In this document: positions 34,588-42,669 of the stretch, piece by piece
Layout: the number at the start of each line of letters is the position of its first letter
Position numbering within the stretch: the first letter of the stretch is position 1
From: Nocardia acididurans
Lineage (GTDB): Bacteria; Actinomycetota; Actinomycetes; Mycobacteriales; Mycobacteriaceae
DNA: 64,000 nucleotides
Direction: 5' to 3'
Assembly: GCF_016741815.1 (NCBI RefSeq)
Contig: NZ_JAERRJ010000020.1
Span: 16,230-80,229 of the forward strand
Program-made: the position numbers and the translations under genes
The notes under the pieces: generated by a model
The model's database searches: none
What the model was told of the DNA's origin: nothing
The model's input: the letters and a program-made list of their open reading frames with translations, nothing else

Positions 34588-34959
34588 TCAGGCCGCGAAC
34601 AGCAGGGCCGCGCTGATCAGCACGACCACCGCGGTGGCGAAGTGGATGCCGAAGGCCGCCGCCCTGGTGCCGCCGTGCCGCAGCACGATCACGGTGTCGC
34701 CGAACGGAGTGAGCGACACGGCCACCAGGTACCAGGCGACCGCGTCGGCGTCGGCGAAGGCGAGCAGCGCCAGGCCGATGACGCCCGAGGTGATATCCCG
34801 CAGGCCCTTGATCGACAGGTACGCGCTGTCCCCGTCGGGCCACGTGGGCACGCCGAACCCCGCCGCCGCGCCCTGTGGATCGAGGAGGAACCGGGTGCCG
34901 ATCGCGATGATGAAGACGGCCAGGAATATCGCCAGGCCGTAGGCGATTGGGGTGAGCAT
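34588..34959 (-). CDS. DUF4267 membrane protein
   Basis: 123 residues from ATG 34959. Four helices (LAIFLAVFIIAIGTRFLLDP; LRDITSGVIGLALLAF; AVAWYLVAVSLTPFGDTVIVL; FGIHFATAVVVLISAALLF). The FLLDPQGAAAGFGVP and KGLRDITSG boxes identify DUF4267. It is divergent from a LysR regulator across a palindrome, and probably co-transcribed with DUF2871. Confidence 0.85.
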   Translation of the reverse strand: MLTPIAYGLAIFLAVFIIAIGTRFLLDPQGAAAGFGVPTWPDGDSAYLSIKGLRDITSGVIGLALLAFADADAVAWYLVAVSLTPFGDTVIVLRHGGTRAAAFGIHFATAVVVLISAALLFAA

Positions 34960-34996
34960 GATCGGACGAAGCCCTCCGGAACGTGGAACGAATATC

Positions 34997-35010
34997 TACC
35001 TCGAGAGGTA
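34997..35010. promoter_or_regulatory. Palindrome between DUF4267 and LysR genes
   Basis: TACCTC-GA-GAGGTA, a perfect palindrome 38 nt before the DUF4267 ATG and 83 nt before the LysR GTG. A likely operator for the LysR regulator or another dimeric regulator. Confidence 0.5.
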
Positions 35011-35092
35011 ATCAGCGCATCCGCGCGGGAACAACGACGAATAGGGCAACCTCGGTTGCCTCCCGCACAACGATCCGGAAAGGGACTCCGCC

Positions 35093-36040
35093 GTGGAACG
35101 GTACGAACTGGAGGCGCTGCTGGCCCTGGCCGACGAGCTGCATTTCGCGCGGGCGGCCGAACGCCTGCGGGTGTCCCCGAGCCGGATCAGCCGGATCGTG
35201 CAGACGGTCGAACGTCGCCTGGGCGCAACGCTTTTCGAACGCACCAGCCGCCAGGTGACGCTGACCCCCATCGGCAAGCAGTTCCTCGACGAGCTGCGGC
35301 CGGGCCACGATCAGATCCAGCGTGCCGTCGCCCGCGCCACCCAGGCCGGGCGCGGCATCGACGGCGTGCTCACCGTCGGCTTCCTCGGCCCGGCGGCCGG
35401 GCGGGTAATCCTCACGCTGGCAGCGGATTTCCGGGCCGAGCACCCGGGCGTCGACGTCCGCATCCGGGAGATCCACATGTCCGAGGGCGTCGCCGCCTGG
35501 CGCTCCGACCGCTTCGACATGATGCTGCTCGAACGTCCTGTCGGTGAACCGGATTTCGTCACCGGCCCGACCCTGTTCCGCGAGGCCCGGGTGCTGGCGG
35601 TCTCCGACCGGCATCCGCTCGCCACCCGCGCCGCGATCACCTCGGAGGATCTCGCCCAGGTGGCGCTGATCCGGATGCCGAGCGCCCTGCCCGCCGAATG
35701 GGTGGCGGCGCGGGCCCCGCACCGTACGCCCGGCGGGCTGCCCATCCCGGTGTTCGGTGAAGCCCACAGCTGTGCGGAGATCTTGTCGCGGGTCGGCGCG
35801 GGCGAGGGTGCGTTCGTGGTGGGCGAACAGGCGGTGCGCTACGACCCGCGCCCCGATATCGTCTACCTCCCGATCACCGACGCGCCGCCCATCGAATGGG
35901 GCTTCGTCTGGCACGCCACCCGCGAGACAGCCCGGGTGCGTGCCTTCAACGCCGCCGCCGTCGCATCGGTTGCCCAGGGGCATACGGGTTTTCAGCCTGC
36001 GCTCGCGGGTCGCCGGGATGCGGGTGTCCGCGGGGCGTGA
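35093..36040 (+). CDS. LysR family transcriptional regulator
   Basis: 315 residues from GTG 35093 with AAAGGGA upstream. The winged helix is MERYELEALLALADELHFARAAERLRVSPSRISRIVQTVERRLG, with the usual LFERTSRQVTLTPIGKQFL wing. The effector domain starts with VLTVGFLGPAAGRVILTLAADFRAEHPGVDVRIRE. It is divergent from the DUF4267-DUF2871 pair, which is its likely target. Effector unknown. Confidence 0.88.
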   Translation: MERYELEALLALADELHFARAAERLRVSPSRISRIVQTVERRLGATLFERTSRQVTLTPIGKQFLDELRPGHDQIQRAVARATQAGRGIDGVLTVGFLGPAAGRVILTLAADFRAEHPGVDVRIREIHMSEGVAAWRSDRFDMMLLERPVGEPDFVTGPTLFREARVLAVSDRHPLATRAAITSEDLAQVALIRMPSALPAEWVAARAPHRTPGGLPIPVFGEAHSCAEILSRVGAGEGAFVVGEQAVRYDPRPDIVYLPITDAPPIEWGFVWHATRETARVRAFNAAAVASVAQGHTGFQPALAGRRDAGVRGA

Positions 36041-36055
36041 GGGCCGGTGACGCGG

Positions 36056-36081
36056 CGAGACCCGGTCGAAACCGGGCCTCG
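36056..36081. terminator. Hairpin between LysR and tRNA-Val
   Basis: CGAG-A-CCCGGT, CGAA loop, ACCGGG-C-CTCG: a 10-bp stem with one mismatched pair between convergent LysR (+) and tRNA-Val (-). No T tract. Confidence 0.55.
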
Positions 36082-36092
36082 CTGTCGAACTG

Positions 36093-36167
36093 TGGTGCGC
36101 GATACTGGGATTGAACCAGTGACCTCTTCCGTGTCAGGGAAGCGCTCTCCCGCTGAGCTAATCGCGC
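36093..36167 (-). tRNA. tRNA-Val (anticodon GAC), CCA encoded, second copy
   Basis: 75 nt, identical to the plus-strand copy at 17106-17180 over its whole length including the encoded CCA. Anticodon loop CTGACAC. It follows tRNA-Gly on the same strand, as in the 17-kb cluster, but without the tRNA-Cys. Confidence 0.95.
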
Positions 36168-36180
36168 GGGGTACTTCTCG

Positions 36181-36253
36181 AGCGGATGACGAGATTCGAA
36201 CTCGCGACCCTCACCTTGGCAAGGTGATGCGCTACCAGCTGCGCTACATCCGC
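36181..36253 (-). tRNA. tRNA-Gly (anticodon GCC), second copy
   Basis: 73 nt. Same as the 16.9-kb copy except for one T-stem pair (GCGAG-TTCGAAT-CTCGT). It is identical over 73 nt to the plus-strand copy at 45314-45386. Confidence 0.95.
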
Positions 36254-36296
36254 ATTCGCTCACCGGGCCCGTGTGCTGCTCGGCTTGCGGGACAGA

Positions 36297-36326
36297 ACAT
36301 TAGCGTACTACCCGGCATAGTTTGCA
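36297..36326 (-). promoter_or_regulatory. Promoter of the second tRNA Gly-Val pair
   Basis: On the minus strand, TAATGT (36302-36297) is the conserved -10 also found ahead of the other two tRNA-Gly genes, with TTGCAAA around 36326-36321 as a possible -35. Confidence 0.5.
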
Positions 36327-36380
36327 AATCGGCACGAAAACGGCGGTTTCGGAGCGGGCCCGCGGACCCCGCCGGGTGGG

Positions 36381-36845
36381 TCAGAGCTGTTGCGGCGGCA
36401 GGATTTCGGGGAGGGGGGCGGCGAGATCGGGGATGCGGCAGGTGCGGGTGGCGAGGGCGTGGGCGAGGTCGGCGTAGGCGAGGGAGAGTTCGGCGAGGCG
36501 TTTCCAGGATTGGTGGTCGGGGCAGCCGGGGGTGGTGGTGTGCGGGGAGGAGTGGGCGGCGATGGTGAGGTGGGCCAGGCGGTCGACGACCATGCCGAGC
36601 GTTTCGGTGTGCAGCGGGGCGGCGGCGTGCGGGCGCGGGAGTTCGCGGGCGGTCCAGGAGTCGATGTCGTGGATGAGGCGGGCGCGGGTGCGGTCGATAT
36701 CGGGATGGGCGGTGGGGTCGGCGGTGCGGCGGGCCTCGTGCAGGCTGGCCAGTTCGTAGGCGGCCTGCAGGATGGGGTGTGGATGCGGGACGGTGCCCGC
36801 GCAGGCGTCCACAAGCATTTCCTTCGAGGGCAATTCGGCTGGCAC
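36381..36845 (-). CDS. DUF4254 family protein
   Basis: 154 residues from GTG 36845 with AAGGAG upstream. PSKEMLVDACAG, HPILQAAYELASLHEARR and LIHDIDSWTARELPRPHAAAPLHTETLGMVVDRLAHLTIAA form the helical core with the conserved Asp-Ser-Trp and His-Thr-Glu-Thr residues of DUF4254, followed by KRLAELSLAYADLAHAL. Function unknown; the family often lies near sugar- or surface-polymer genes in actinobacteria, which is not evident here. Confidence 0.82.
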   Translation of the reverse strand: MPAELPSKEMLVDACAGTVPHPHPILQAAYELASLHEARRTADPTAHPDIDRTRARLIHDIDSWTARELPRPHAAAPLHTETLGMVVDRLAHLTIAAHSSPHTTTPGCPDHQSWKRLAELSLAYADLAHALATRTCRIPDLAAPLPEILPPQQL

Positions 36846-37002
36846 AGGTGCTCCTTCGATACCGGAGGGGCGAGTTGCGGATGCATCGCGCCGACGTGGC
36901 TAGTAGACACCCATAATCGGCAAACAGGAATACTGCGGGCAGTAAATCAATAGAATTGCCTTGCGTTCCAATCCGGGGAGATCCAGATAGCGAGGCTCAC
37001 TA

Positions 37003-37917
37003 ATGGTTGGGTCGACACTTCCACAGCGCGCATTCGGGCGGGTCCTGCGCGAGCATCGAATTCGCAGCGGCAAAAGCCAATTGACAGCCGGTATGCATAT
37101 CGACCTGTCACCGCAGTCGATCGGCCGGCTCGAAGACGGTCAGCGCGTGCGACTTTCGACCGTGCAACTGGCGGCCCTGCTCGACTGCTACGGCCTCGCC
37201 GATCCGAGCGCCGCACGCGCCGAGGTGTTCGGACTGTGGGAGGAGGTGCGCCAGGAGTTGCGCACCGCGCGGCTGCACCAGACCGGTTACGGCTGGTGGC
37301 GGGTGTACGCCGACCAGTACGCCACCCACTTCGACCACTACATGTCGCTCGAGTCGAGTGCCGTGCGGCTCACCACTTTCCAGCTCGCACTGGTGCCGGG
37401 CATCGTGCAGCACGACGAGTACCGGCGGGCCATGATCCTCGCCGCGGAACCCGATATTCCACCCGGGGATATCACGCGCCGACTCGAACTGGCGGCGCGC
37501 AGACAACGGCTACTCGCCGACCGAACGGACAATTGCGAAGTGCGCGTGCTGCTGTCGGAAGCGGCCCTGCGGCATCGCCCCTGCGACCGCGCCGCGATGG
37601 CCGCACAACTGCGGTATCTCGCCGAATCGGCTGTGCACCGGAATATCTCGGTGCGGGTCGTCCCCTGGGATACCGACCGGCAGCCCGGGACGGTGACGCA
37701 GTCGTTCACCCTGCTCGAATTCCCGCGCCTGCCGAGCCGTGACCTGATCGAGCCGCCGGTGGTCTACATCGAGACGCCCGAGGGGGCGCTGTTCCTGGAA
37801 CAGGATGCCGCGATCGCCCGGCATCGCAAGGCTGTCAACGATATCGAGCACGTAGCATTGAGCGAGAGCGATACCCAGGATCTGGTGCTCAGGATCGCAG
37901 AGGAGTACTCGACGTGA
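37003..37917 (+). CDS. XRE-family regulator with DUF5753 domain
   Basis: 304 residues from ATG 37003. Helix-turn-helix near residues 12-65 (LREHRIRSGKSQLTAGMHIDLSPQSIGRLEDGQRVRLS), then the DUF5753 region: LESSAVRLTTFQLALVPGIVQHDEYRRAMI, RQRLLADRTDNCEVRVLLSEAALRHRPC and FTLLEFP. Such proteins occur beside DUF397 genes in hundreds of actinobacterial loci. The downstream DUF397 start overlaps its stop (GTGA). Confidence 0.9.
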   Translation: MVGSTLPQRAFGRVLREHRIRSGKSQLTAGMHIDLSPQSIGRLEDGQRVRLSTVQLAALLDCYGLADPSAARAEVFGLWEEVRQELRTARLHQTGYGWWRVYADQYATHFDHYMSLESSAVRLTTFQLALVPGIVQHDEYRRAMILAAEPDIPPGDITRRLELAARRQRLLADRTDNCEVRVLLSEAALRHRPCDRAAMAAQLRYLAESAVHRNISVRVVPWDTDRQPGTVTQSFTLLEFPRLPSRDLIEPPVVYIETPEGALFLEQDAAIARHRKAVNDIEHVALSESDTQDLVLRIAEEYST

Positions 37918-38117
37918 TCGATCTGCCGAATGCCCGGTGGTTCAAATCCAGCGGCAGCCCCAATGCCGATACCTGCGTGGAGGTCGCCTTCCTGGCGGCG
38001 GGCCGGGTCGGCGTGCGCGACTCCACGGACCCCGCGGGCCCGGCGCTGGTGTTCACCGGGGAGCAGTGGGATCGCTTCATTGCGGGTGTTCGAGTCGCAC
38101 CACGTCGAACGGAATGA
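37914..38117 (+). CDS. DUF397 small protein
   Basis: 67 residues from GTG 37914. NARWFKSSGSPNADTCVEVAFLAAGRVGVRDSTDPAGPALVFTGEQWDRFIAGVR is a complete DUF397 domain (RWxKSS...CVEVA...VRDS.....L.F....W..F). The XRE/DUF5753 plus DUF397 pair resembles regulator/effector or antitoxin-like modules. Its 3' end overlaps the convergent lipoprotein gene by 41 nt. Confidence 0.9.
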   Translation: MIDLPNARWFKSSGSPNADTCVEVAFLAAGRVGVRDSTDPAGPALVFTGEQWDRFIAGVRVAPRRTE

Positions 38118-38790
38118 ACGAGACCGCCTGCACCGTCTGGACTTTGGCGGCCGGGTCGGGAATGAGCAGACGCCAGTCGTCGGAGAGCCAGACCACGGTG
38201 GCGGTGTTGGCGGTGATGCTGGCGTCCGGGTAGGTGGAGTAGATGACTATCTCGGCGCGGGCGTCGGCGTAGGTGTTCACCTTGTAGGCGGTGATGGTGG
38301 GGGCCGTCGCCGGATCCGCGGGAGTGGTGATGGACAGCAGGGCGCGGGCGATGACCCAGCTGTCCTTGCCGGGTCCGGGCATGAGCGACTGCGCCGCCAT
38401 GCGGGGCCAGGAGCCGTCCGGAGACAGGGAGACGCGGAGCGTGTGGTGGATGGCCGCCAGCACCGCGCCCTGCGGGGAGTGGCTGTAGCCGAGGGCGGAT
38501 TCGGCGATCTTGGTGGGGCCCTCCTGGGCGAAGGGGAGCTGCACGCCCTGCCATGCCTCCCAGCGGAGTTCGGCCGGCGGGCGAGTGGGGTCGGGGGGTG
38601 TCGTGGAGGTGGTGGTGGGCGTGGCGACCACGGCGGGGTCGGGGGCGCCGCAGGCCGCGGTGGCCAGCAGGGCGGCCAACGCGCAGGTCAGCAGGAGTGC
38701 CGCACGTGGCCGGAGGGCTCGGACCGGGCGCGGCCGGGAGGACGGGGCCGAGAGCGGCTCCGGTCGCGGAATGATTGCTGGTGTGCGCAT
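38077..38790 (-). CDS. Lipoprotein with DUF8175-like domain
   Basis: 237 residues from ATG 38790. A long basic N-region leads to a hydrophobic core and the lipobox LLATAAC, then a Pro/Thr-rich spacer. The domain begins RWEAWQGVQLPFAQEGPTKIAESALGYSHSPQGAVLAAIHHTLRVSL, the WE..G..LP...GP....G.s.sp.GA.lAA pattern seen in lipoproteins of actinobacterial conjugation/T4SS-like loci. It is divergent from the operon at 39122 and probably belongs to the same system. Confidence 0.65.
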   Translation of the reverse strand: MRTPAIIPRPEPLSAPSSRPRPVRALRPRAALLLTCALAALLATAACGAPDPAVVATPTTTSTTPPDPTRPPAELRWEAWQGVQLPFAQEGPTKIAESALGYSHSPQGAVLAAIHHTLRVSLSPDGSWPRMAAQSLMPGPGKDSWVIARALLSITTPADPATAPTITAYKVNTYADARAEIVIYSTYPDASITANTATVVWLSDDWRLLIPDPAAKVQTVQAVSFIPFDVVRLEHPQ

Positions 38791-39121
38791 GTGGACCCCT
38801 CCTGCAAACCCACCGCTATCGAAAGCCGTTGCCGGGGCGGGGCTGTCGGGCGGTCGGAATGATCCTAGGGGGTGGGATTGGGAAAGGGGTGGTCGAACAA
38901 GGGAATTCGAACCTACTCGTCCGTATCCAGTTGCCTGCCCGGAGATTCGGGTACCATCATGCGCGGCAACAACATCATCGCAGGTGACGGGGACTCATCG
39001 CGAGGTTTTGGCAGGGATTCCTGAAGTCATCTGCGGCGGTGTCGCCGGTAGCGGTGGGCGCTCGCTGGGTCGGGGGCGCGCGACCGGCGAAAACAGCCGG
39101 GGAAAACAAGGGGTTCCGGAA
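38791..39121. other. Divergent intergenic region of the secretion-like locus
   Basis: 331 nt between the lipoprotein and operon starts. No ORF in it is convincing. It becomes less GC-rich toward the right, e.g. ATCATGCGCGGCAACAACAT near 38957. Promoters for both directions are expected here, but no clear -35/-10 pair is visible. Confidence 0.4.
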
Positions 39122-40339
39122 ATGACCGTCAGACGTAAATTGACCGCTCTATCGGTGTTACCGGTAATGCTCGCCGCGGGCCAGGGGGTGGCAGCGGCGG
39201 CGCCGGGACAGCCGGGGCTTGCGGTTCCAGGGGAAGGGCAACCGGGGTTGAGCGAAGCGCCACAGGCGCCCGCACAACCCGCTCCGCCGAGTCTTGCTGA
39301 TTACATCCCTGATCCGCCTGTCGCGCCGCCCAATCGGCCGCGACCGCAGCAGCAGACTCAGCCGGACACGAATACGCTGGTACAGCCGAGAGTGACGGAG
39401 CCCGATACGTCGGGCGGTGACGGCGGGGGCGAAGCGACTGTTGAAGAGCCGCAAGCGCCTCCGAGCGATGGGCAGGCGGTTATGCCGTCGGACCCGCACA
39501 AGCTGCGAGTTGGCAACGGCACCGTCCAACTACCGGACTTTGTCGATGAGAAGACGCGAAACAAGGCGCAGGCATACCTTGACATGGCGGAGTGGCAGAC
39601 CGCCGCTTTCTATGACAGCCTCGGGTTCTCGCGTGAGGACTCCGACCGTATGGCTGCTTCCGGCCAACTTGGGGCCATCGCCGCAAGTGCGGTTGGAGTC
39701 GGTGCGGCGGTTGCGGGTTGCGGTGTTGGCGCTGTTGTCGGCGCTGTGGCTGGAGCCGCGATAGCCGGAATCCCGACAGCGGGAATCATGGCACCGGCGG
39801 GCGCGATTGTCGGTGGTACCGCAGGGTGCATCGGTGGCGGCGCTCTGGTCGGCTTCCCGCTTGTGATTGCGGGTGGTGCTGTAGCCATCCTCGCGGGCCA
39901 ACTGTTCAGCGGCGGCGACGCCACCCAGCCGCCGCCGACTATCCCAGCGGCACTCGAAATCTCGGCGGCAGCTCCGGTTTCGGACGCCGCTCCGGGGACC
40001 GGTGCACCCGCACTCCCCCTCGTGAATGTCAGCGCCCCTGTCGCCGAGATCGCCGCGCCCATCATCGAGGCGGCCGCGCCCATCGTGGAGGCGGCCGCGC
40101 CGATCATCGAGCAGGCGAACACCGTGGTGGAGCAGTTCACCGAGCAGGCCGGTGCGGTGGTCGAGCAGGTCGCCTATCAGCCGAATCCCGTAGTCGAGCA
40201 GGTGAACACGGTGGTCGAGCAGGTGGTGGAAAACGTTGAGGTGCAGGTCGATTCCTTCCGGGCGGCCGTGTCCAACATGCCTCCGCTGGATCCCGGCGCG
40301 TTCCTCGCCGGGCTGCAGCCTGCCCCGCCGGTGGGCTGA
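39122..40339 (+). CDS. Secreted Gly-zipper/coiled repeat protein, first gene of the operon
   Basis: 405 residues from ATG 39122 (AAGGGG upstream). A signal peptide (LTALSVLPVMLAAGQGVAAAAP) precedes a Pro/Gln-rich linker, then a helical segment around DEKTRNKAQAYLDMAEWQTAAFYDSLGF. A Gly/Ala-rich membrane-active stretch follows (about residues 180-265: GVGAAVAGCGVGAVVGAV, then repeated Gly zippers), and the C-terminus repeats APIIEAAAPIVEAAAPI and VVEQV units. Codon use in the first ~270 codons is less GC-biased than in the rest. The gene starts a tight six-gene operon. Possible role: surface-exposed or envelope-spanning structural part; not recognised. Confidence 0.72.
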   Translation: MTVRRKLTALSVLPVMLAAGQGVAAAAPGQPGLAVPGEGQPGLSEAPQAPAQPAPPSLADYIPDPPVAPPNRPRPQQQTQPDTNTLVQPRVTEPDTSGGDGGGEATVEEPQAPPSDGQAVMPSDPHKLRVGNGTVQLPDFVDEKTRNKAQAYLDMAEWQTAAFYDSLGFSREDSDRMAASGQLGAIAASAVGVGAAVAGCGVGAVVGAVAGAAIAGIPTAGIMAPAGAIVGGTAGCIGGGALVGFPLVIAGGAVAILAGQLFSGGDATQPPPTIPAALEISAAAPVSDAAPGTGAPALPLVNVSAPVAEIAAPIIEAAAPIVEAAAPIIEQANTVVEQFTEQAGAVVEQVAYQPNPVVEQVNTVVEQVVENVEVQVDSFRAAVSNMPPLDPGAFLAGLQPAPPVG

Positions 40340-40357
40340 TCGCCGAGGGGTAGTGCT

Positions 40358-41149
40358 GTGATCGAACAGGAGGATGCCACTGCGGCGCGCCCACCGATGC
40401 CCGCTATGCCCGTTCCGGAGGATTCCGGGGCGACGGGTGAGCAGGGCACGCCGGGGTGGGCGCAGTGGCTGAACGACGATCCCGCCGCGCCCGCCGTGGA
40501 TCCGGGGAAGCGTAGATCCCGGTCCACGGTGGCCGAACTGCTGGCCGAGGATCCCATGGCCCCGCTCGTCGTGGAGGCGCGCCGGCGGGCGGCCGCGGCC
40601 CGGCACAAGCGGCAGGTGCGCGACCGCGTGGTGTGGAGCGCGGTGCTGGTGCTGCTGGTGGCCGTGTCGATCATCGGCTTGGTGAAATCCACCGGCGGGG
40701 AAGAGGATCCGGCGGCGGTCGCGCCGCCGCCGGAAAGCTCGCAGACCAGCCCGGTGGCGAATCAGCCCGGCCTGCAGACCTGGTGCCGGGAGACCACCGT
40801 CGACGGCCGGATCAGCGGCGCGGGCGAAGGGGACCTGACCTCCGCCACCGGGGTCATCCTGCGGCTCGAATACGCGTGGTACGTGCTGCGCGATCCGCTG
40901 GCGGTGCGGGCGCTGCTCACCCCGGACGCCCGCGTCGCCTCCGAACAGGCCACGCGCGAGGCGATTTCGGGGATTCCGGCGGGCACCCAGCACTGTGTCA
41001 CCATCACCCCGCTCGCCCCCGACCGCTGGGACGTCACCGTCGGCGAGCGACATGTCGACGGCACCCAGGCCTCCTGGCAGCAGATCATGACCACCACCGT
41101 GCGGGACGGGCAGGTGCGCATCAGCGCCATCATCGCGGGCACGGAGTGA
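40358..41149 (+). CDS. Single-pass membrane protein, NTF2/TcpC-like outer domain (paralogue 1)
   Basis: 263 residues from GTG 40358. A cytoplasmic Pro/Ala-rich N-region of ~90 residues, one helix (VWSAVLVLLVAVSIIGLVK, about 90-108), and an external domain with WCRETTVDGRISGAGEGDLTSATGVILRLEYAWYVLRDP and IPAGTQHCVTITP. The last motif recurs in the protein encoded at 44358, so the two are paralogues. A similar layout is seen in TcpC/VirB8-type subunits of Gram-positive conjugation machines. It follows the preceding stop by 18 nt and precedes the next start by 4 nt. Confidence 0.72.
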   Translation: MIEQEDATAARPPMPAMPVPEDSGATGEQGTPGWAQWLNDDPAAPAVDPGKRRSRSTVAELLAEDPMAPLVVEARRRAAAARHKRQVRDRVVWSAVLVLLVAVSIIGLVKSTGGEEDPAAVAPPPESSQTSPVANQPGLQTWCRETTVDGRISGAGEGDLTSATGVILRLEYAWYVLRDPLAVRALLTPDARVASEQATREAISGIPAGTQHCVTITPLAPDRWDVTVGERHVDGTQASWQQIMTTTVRDGQVRISAIIAGTE

Positions 41150-41153
41150 TGCG

Positions 41154-42023
41154 ATGGTGGATATCGACGACCTCATCCGGCGGGTGACCGAAACCACCAC
41201 GCCCGCACCGGAACCGGCGCCTGTCAAGCCCCCCGCCGGAAAACCCACCGACCCGGTGCCGCTGCGCGGCGGACAGGGTCGGCTGGTGCGGGCGGCGGTG
41301 CCGTCGGTGCTGGTGCTCGGCGGATCCGGATCCTCGGGGGCGTCGACCACCGCGCTCGGCCTGGCGGCCGCGGCCGCCGTCGACAGTGAGGGCGAAGTGT
41401 GGCCGGTGGCGGTCGACGCCACCCTCGGCGGCGGTGACCTCGCCTTACGCGGCTGCGATGTCGCGCCACCGGTGGGATCGGTCCAGAGTTGGCTCAGCAC
41501 ACCGTATCCCGAGCTGGCCTCCACGGTCGGCGCGTGCGCGGGCCGGACCAGTACCGGGGTCCGGGTTCTGCCGCGCGGGCCGGAAGCCCTGCCGCGCAGG
41601 GAAACTCTGCTGTCGATCGCACGCAACCTCGAAACCGCCGGATTGCTGGCGGTTTTCGACGCCGGAGCCCCGGTTACCAGCCGGCTGGCCGCTCCCCTGC
41701 TCGCCGATCCACGGGTGGGGCTGGTGATCACCGTCGCGGCCCGGCCCGACGCCGTCAACCGGCTGCAACCGGCGCTGCAGTGGCTGGACGAGAACTTCAG
41801 CGAATTCGTGGTCGGGGACGCGGTGATCGTGGTGACCGAACAGACACCGGGCACCGCGGCGGGCGTGATCGGGCATGTGCGTACGCATTTGGGGTCGTGG
41901 GTGCGGGAGGTGGTGGCGGTGCCGTTCGACCTCCAGCTGGCCACCGGCGGCGTGATCGCCTGGCATCGGCTCGCCGCCGAGACCCGCGACGCCTATCTCG
42001 CGCTGCTGGGAGCCCTGCGATGA
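41154..42023 (+). CDS. MinD/ParA-fold protein with Lys-less P-loop
   Basis: 289 residues from ATG 41154. VLVLGGSGSSGASTTALGLAAAAAV sits where the P-loop should be, but the Walker A lysine is missing (GSGSSGASTT). VAVDATLGGGDLAL corresponds to Walker A' region DxxxxGGxxL, and LVITVAARPDAVNRL to a later strand. ATP hydrolysis is therefore doubtful. It precedes a second protein of this kind with a 4-nt overlap, which suggests a heterodimer. Role: probably a structural or regulatory ATPase of the secretion-like system. Confidence 0.72.
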   Translation: MVDIDDLIRRVTETTTPAPEPAPVKPPAGKPTDPVPLRGGQGRLVRAAVPSVLVLGGSGSSGASTTALGLAAAAAVDSEGEVWPVAVDATLGGGDLALRGCDVAPPVGSVQSWLSTPYPELASTVGACAGRTSTGVRVLPRGPEALPRRETLLSIARNLETAGLLAVFDAGAPVTSRLAAPLLADPRVGLVITVAARPDAVNRLQPALQWLDENFSEFVVGDAVIVVTEQTPGTAAGVIGHVRTHLGSWVREVVAVPFDLQLATGGVIAWHRLAAETRDAYLALLGALR

Positions 42024-42652
42024 CGGCGCTGCGGATTCCACCGGTGCCCATGTGGCAGCGGGCCGTGCCGACCCGGTTGGGGCGGCCGCCCCTGCTGTGG
42101 CTGGTGGGCGTGCACGGCGGGGCGGGCGTGAGCAGCCTGGCCGCGAGCATGGACTGGGCGGGTGACGCCGGACAGCGCTGGCCCGCACGCATCGGCGTCG
42201 GCGCGGATATGGATTCACCGCTGGTGGTGCTGGTGGCACGCAGTCATATGCGCGGGGTGAACGCGCTGCAGCGGGCGCTGCTGGCGCACAAGCACGAGGC
42301 CACGCCGGCCGGGAGCCAGGTGGTCGGGGTGATCACGGTGGCCGATTCGGCACGGCCGCTGCCGGTTCCGGTGGCCGACCGGCGCGACGACGTCGAAGCC
42401 CTGGCGCTCGAACTCGGCGCGCAGCCCTGGCGGCTGGGCTGGCTGGAACAGTGGCGCGCCCTCGAACCACAGGACATGGCGGCCTGGCATCCGGTCGCCG
42501 GCAGTACCCCGCTCGACGACGGAGACCCCACCCGCACTCCCCCGCAACCGGTTCGGCTGCTGGCCGAGCTGATCCTCGCCACGGCCCGCGCGGCCGGGGC
42601 GAAGATCACCGCACGCGCGCATCATCAGGGCGCAGAATCCGCGAGCCCATAA
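42020..42652 (+). CDS. Second P-loop-like protein of the operon (DUF6668-like)
   Basis: 210 residues from ATG 42020, overlapping the upstream stop by ATGA. PPLLWLVGVHGGAGVSSLAASMDWAG has a glycine-rich loop of P-loop type without lysine. SPLVVLVARSHMRGVNALQRALLAHKHE and VVGVITVADSARPLPVPVADR are later strands and helices of a ParA-like fold. Shorter than a full ParA; the C-terminal part contains a tryptophan-rich segment (AQPWRLGWLEQWRALEP). Confidence 0.68.
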   Translation: MTALRIPPVPMWQRAVPTRLGRPPLLWLVGVHGGAGVSSLAASMDWAGDAGQRWPARIGVGADMDSPLVVLVARSHMRGVNALQRALLAHKHEATPAGSQVVGVITVADSARPLPVPVADRRDDVEALALELGAQPWRLGWLEQWRALEPQDMAAWHPVAGSTPLDDGDPTRTPPQPVRLLAELILATARAAGAKITARAHHQGAESASP

Positions 42653-42669
42653 CCTGAACGAGGTGTGAC

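Noticed and set aside
39530..41944. Minus-strand ORF of 804 codons across three operon genes
   Set aside because: Spans several plus-strand genes with clear overlaps and ribosome-binding sites; its translation is low-complexity and lacks any fold.
41154..42652. Plasmid-type ParA partition pair
   Set aside because: No ParB gene or parS-like repeats, and the Walker A lysine is missing in both proteins.
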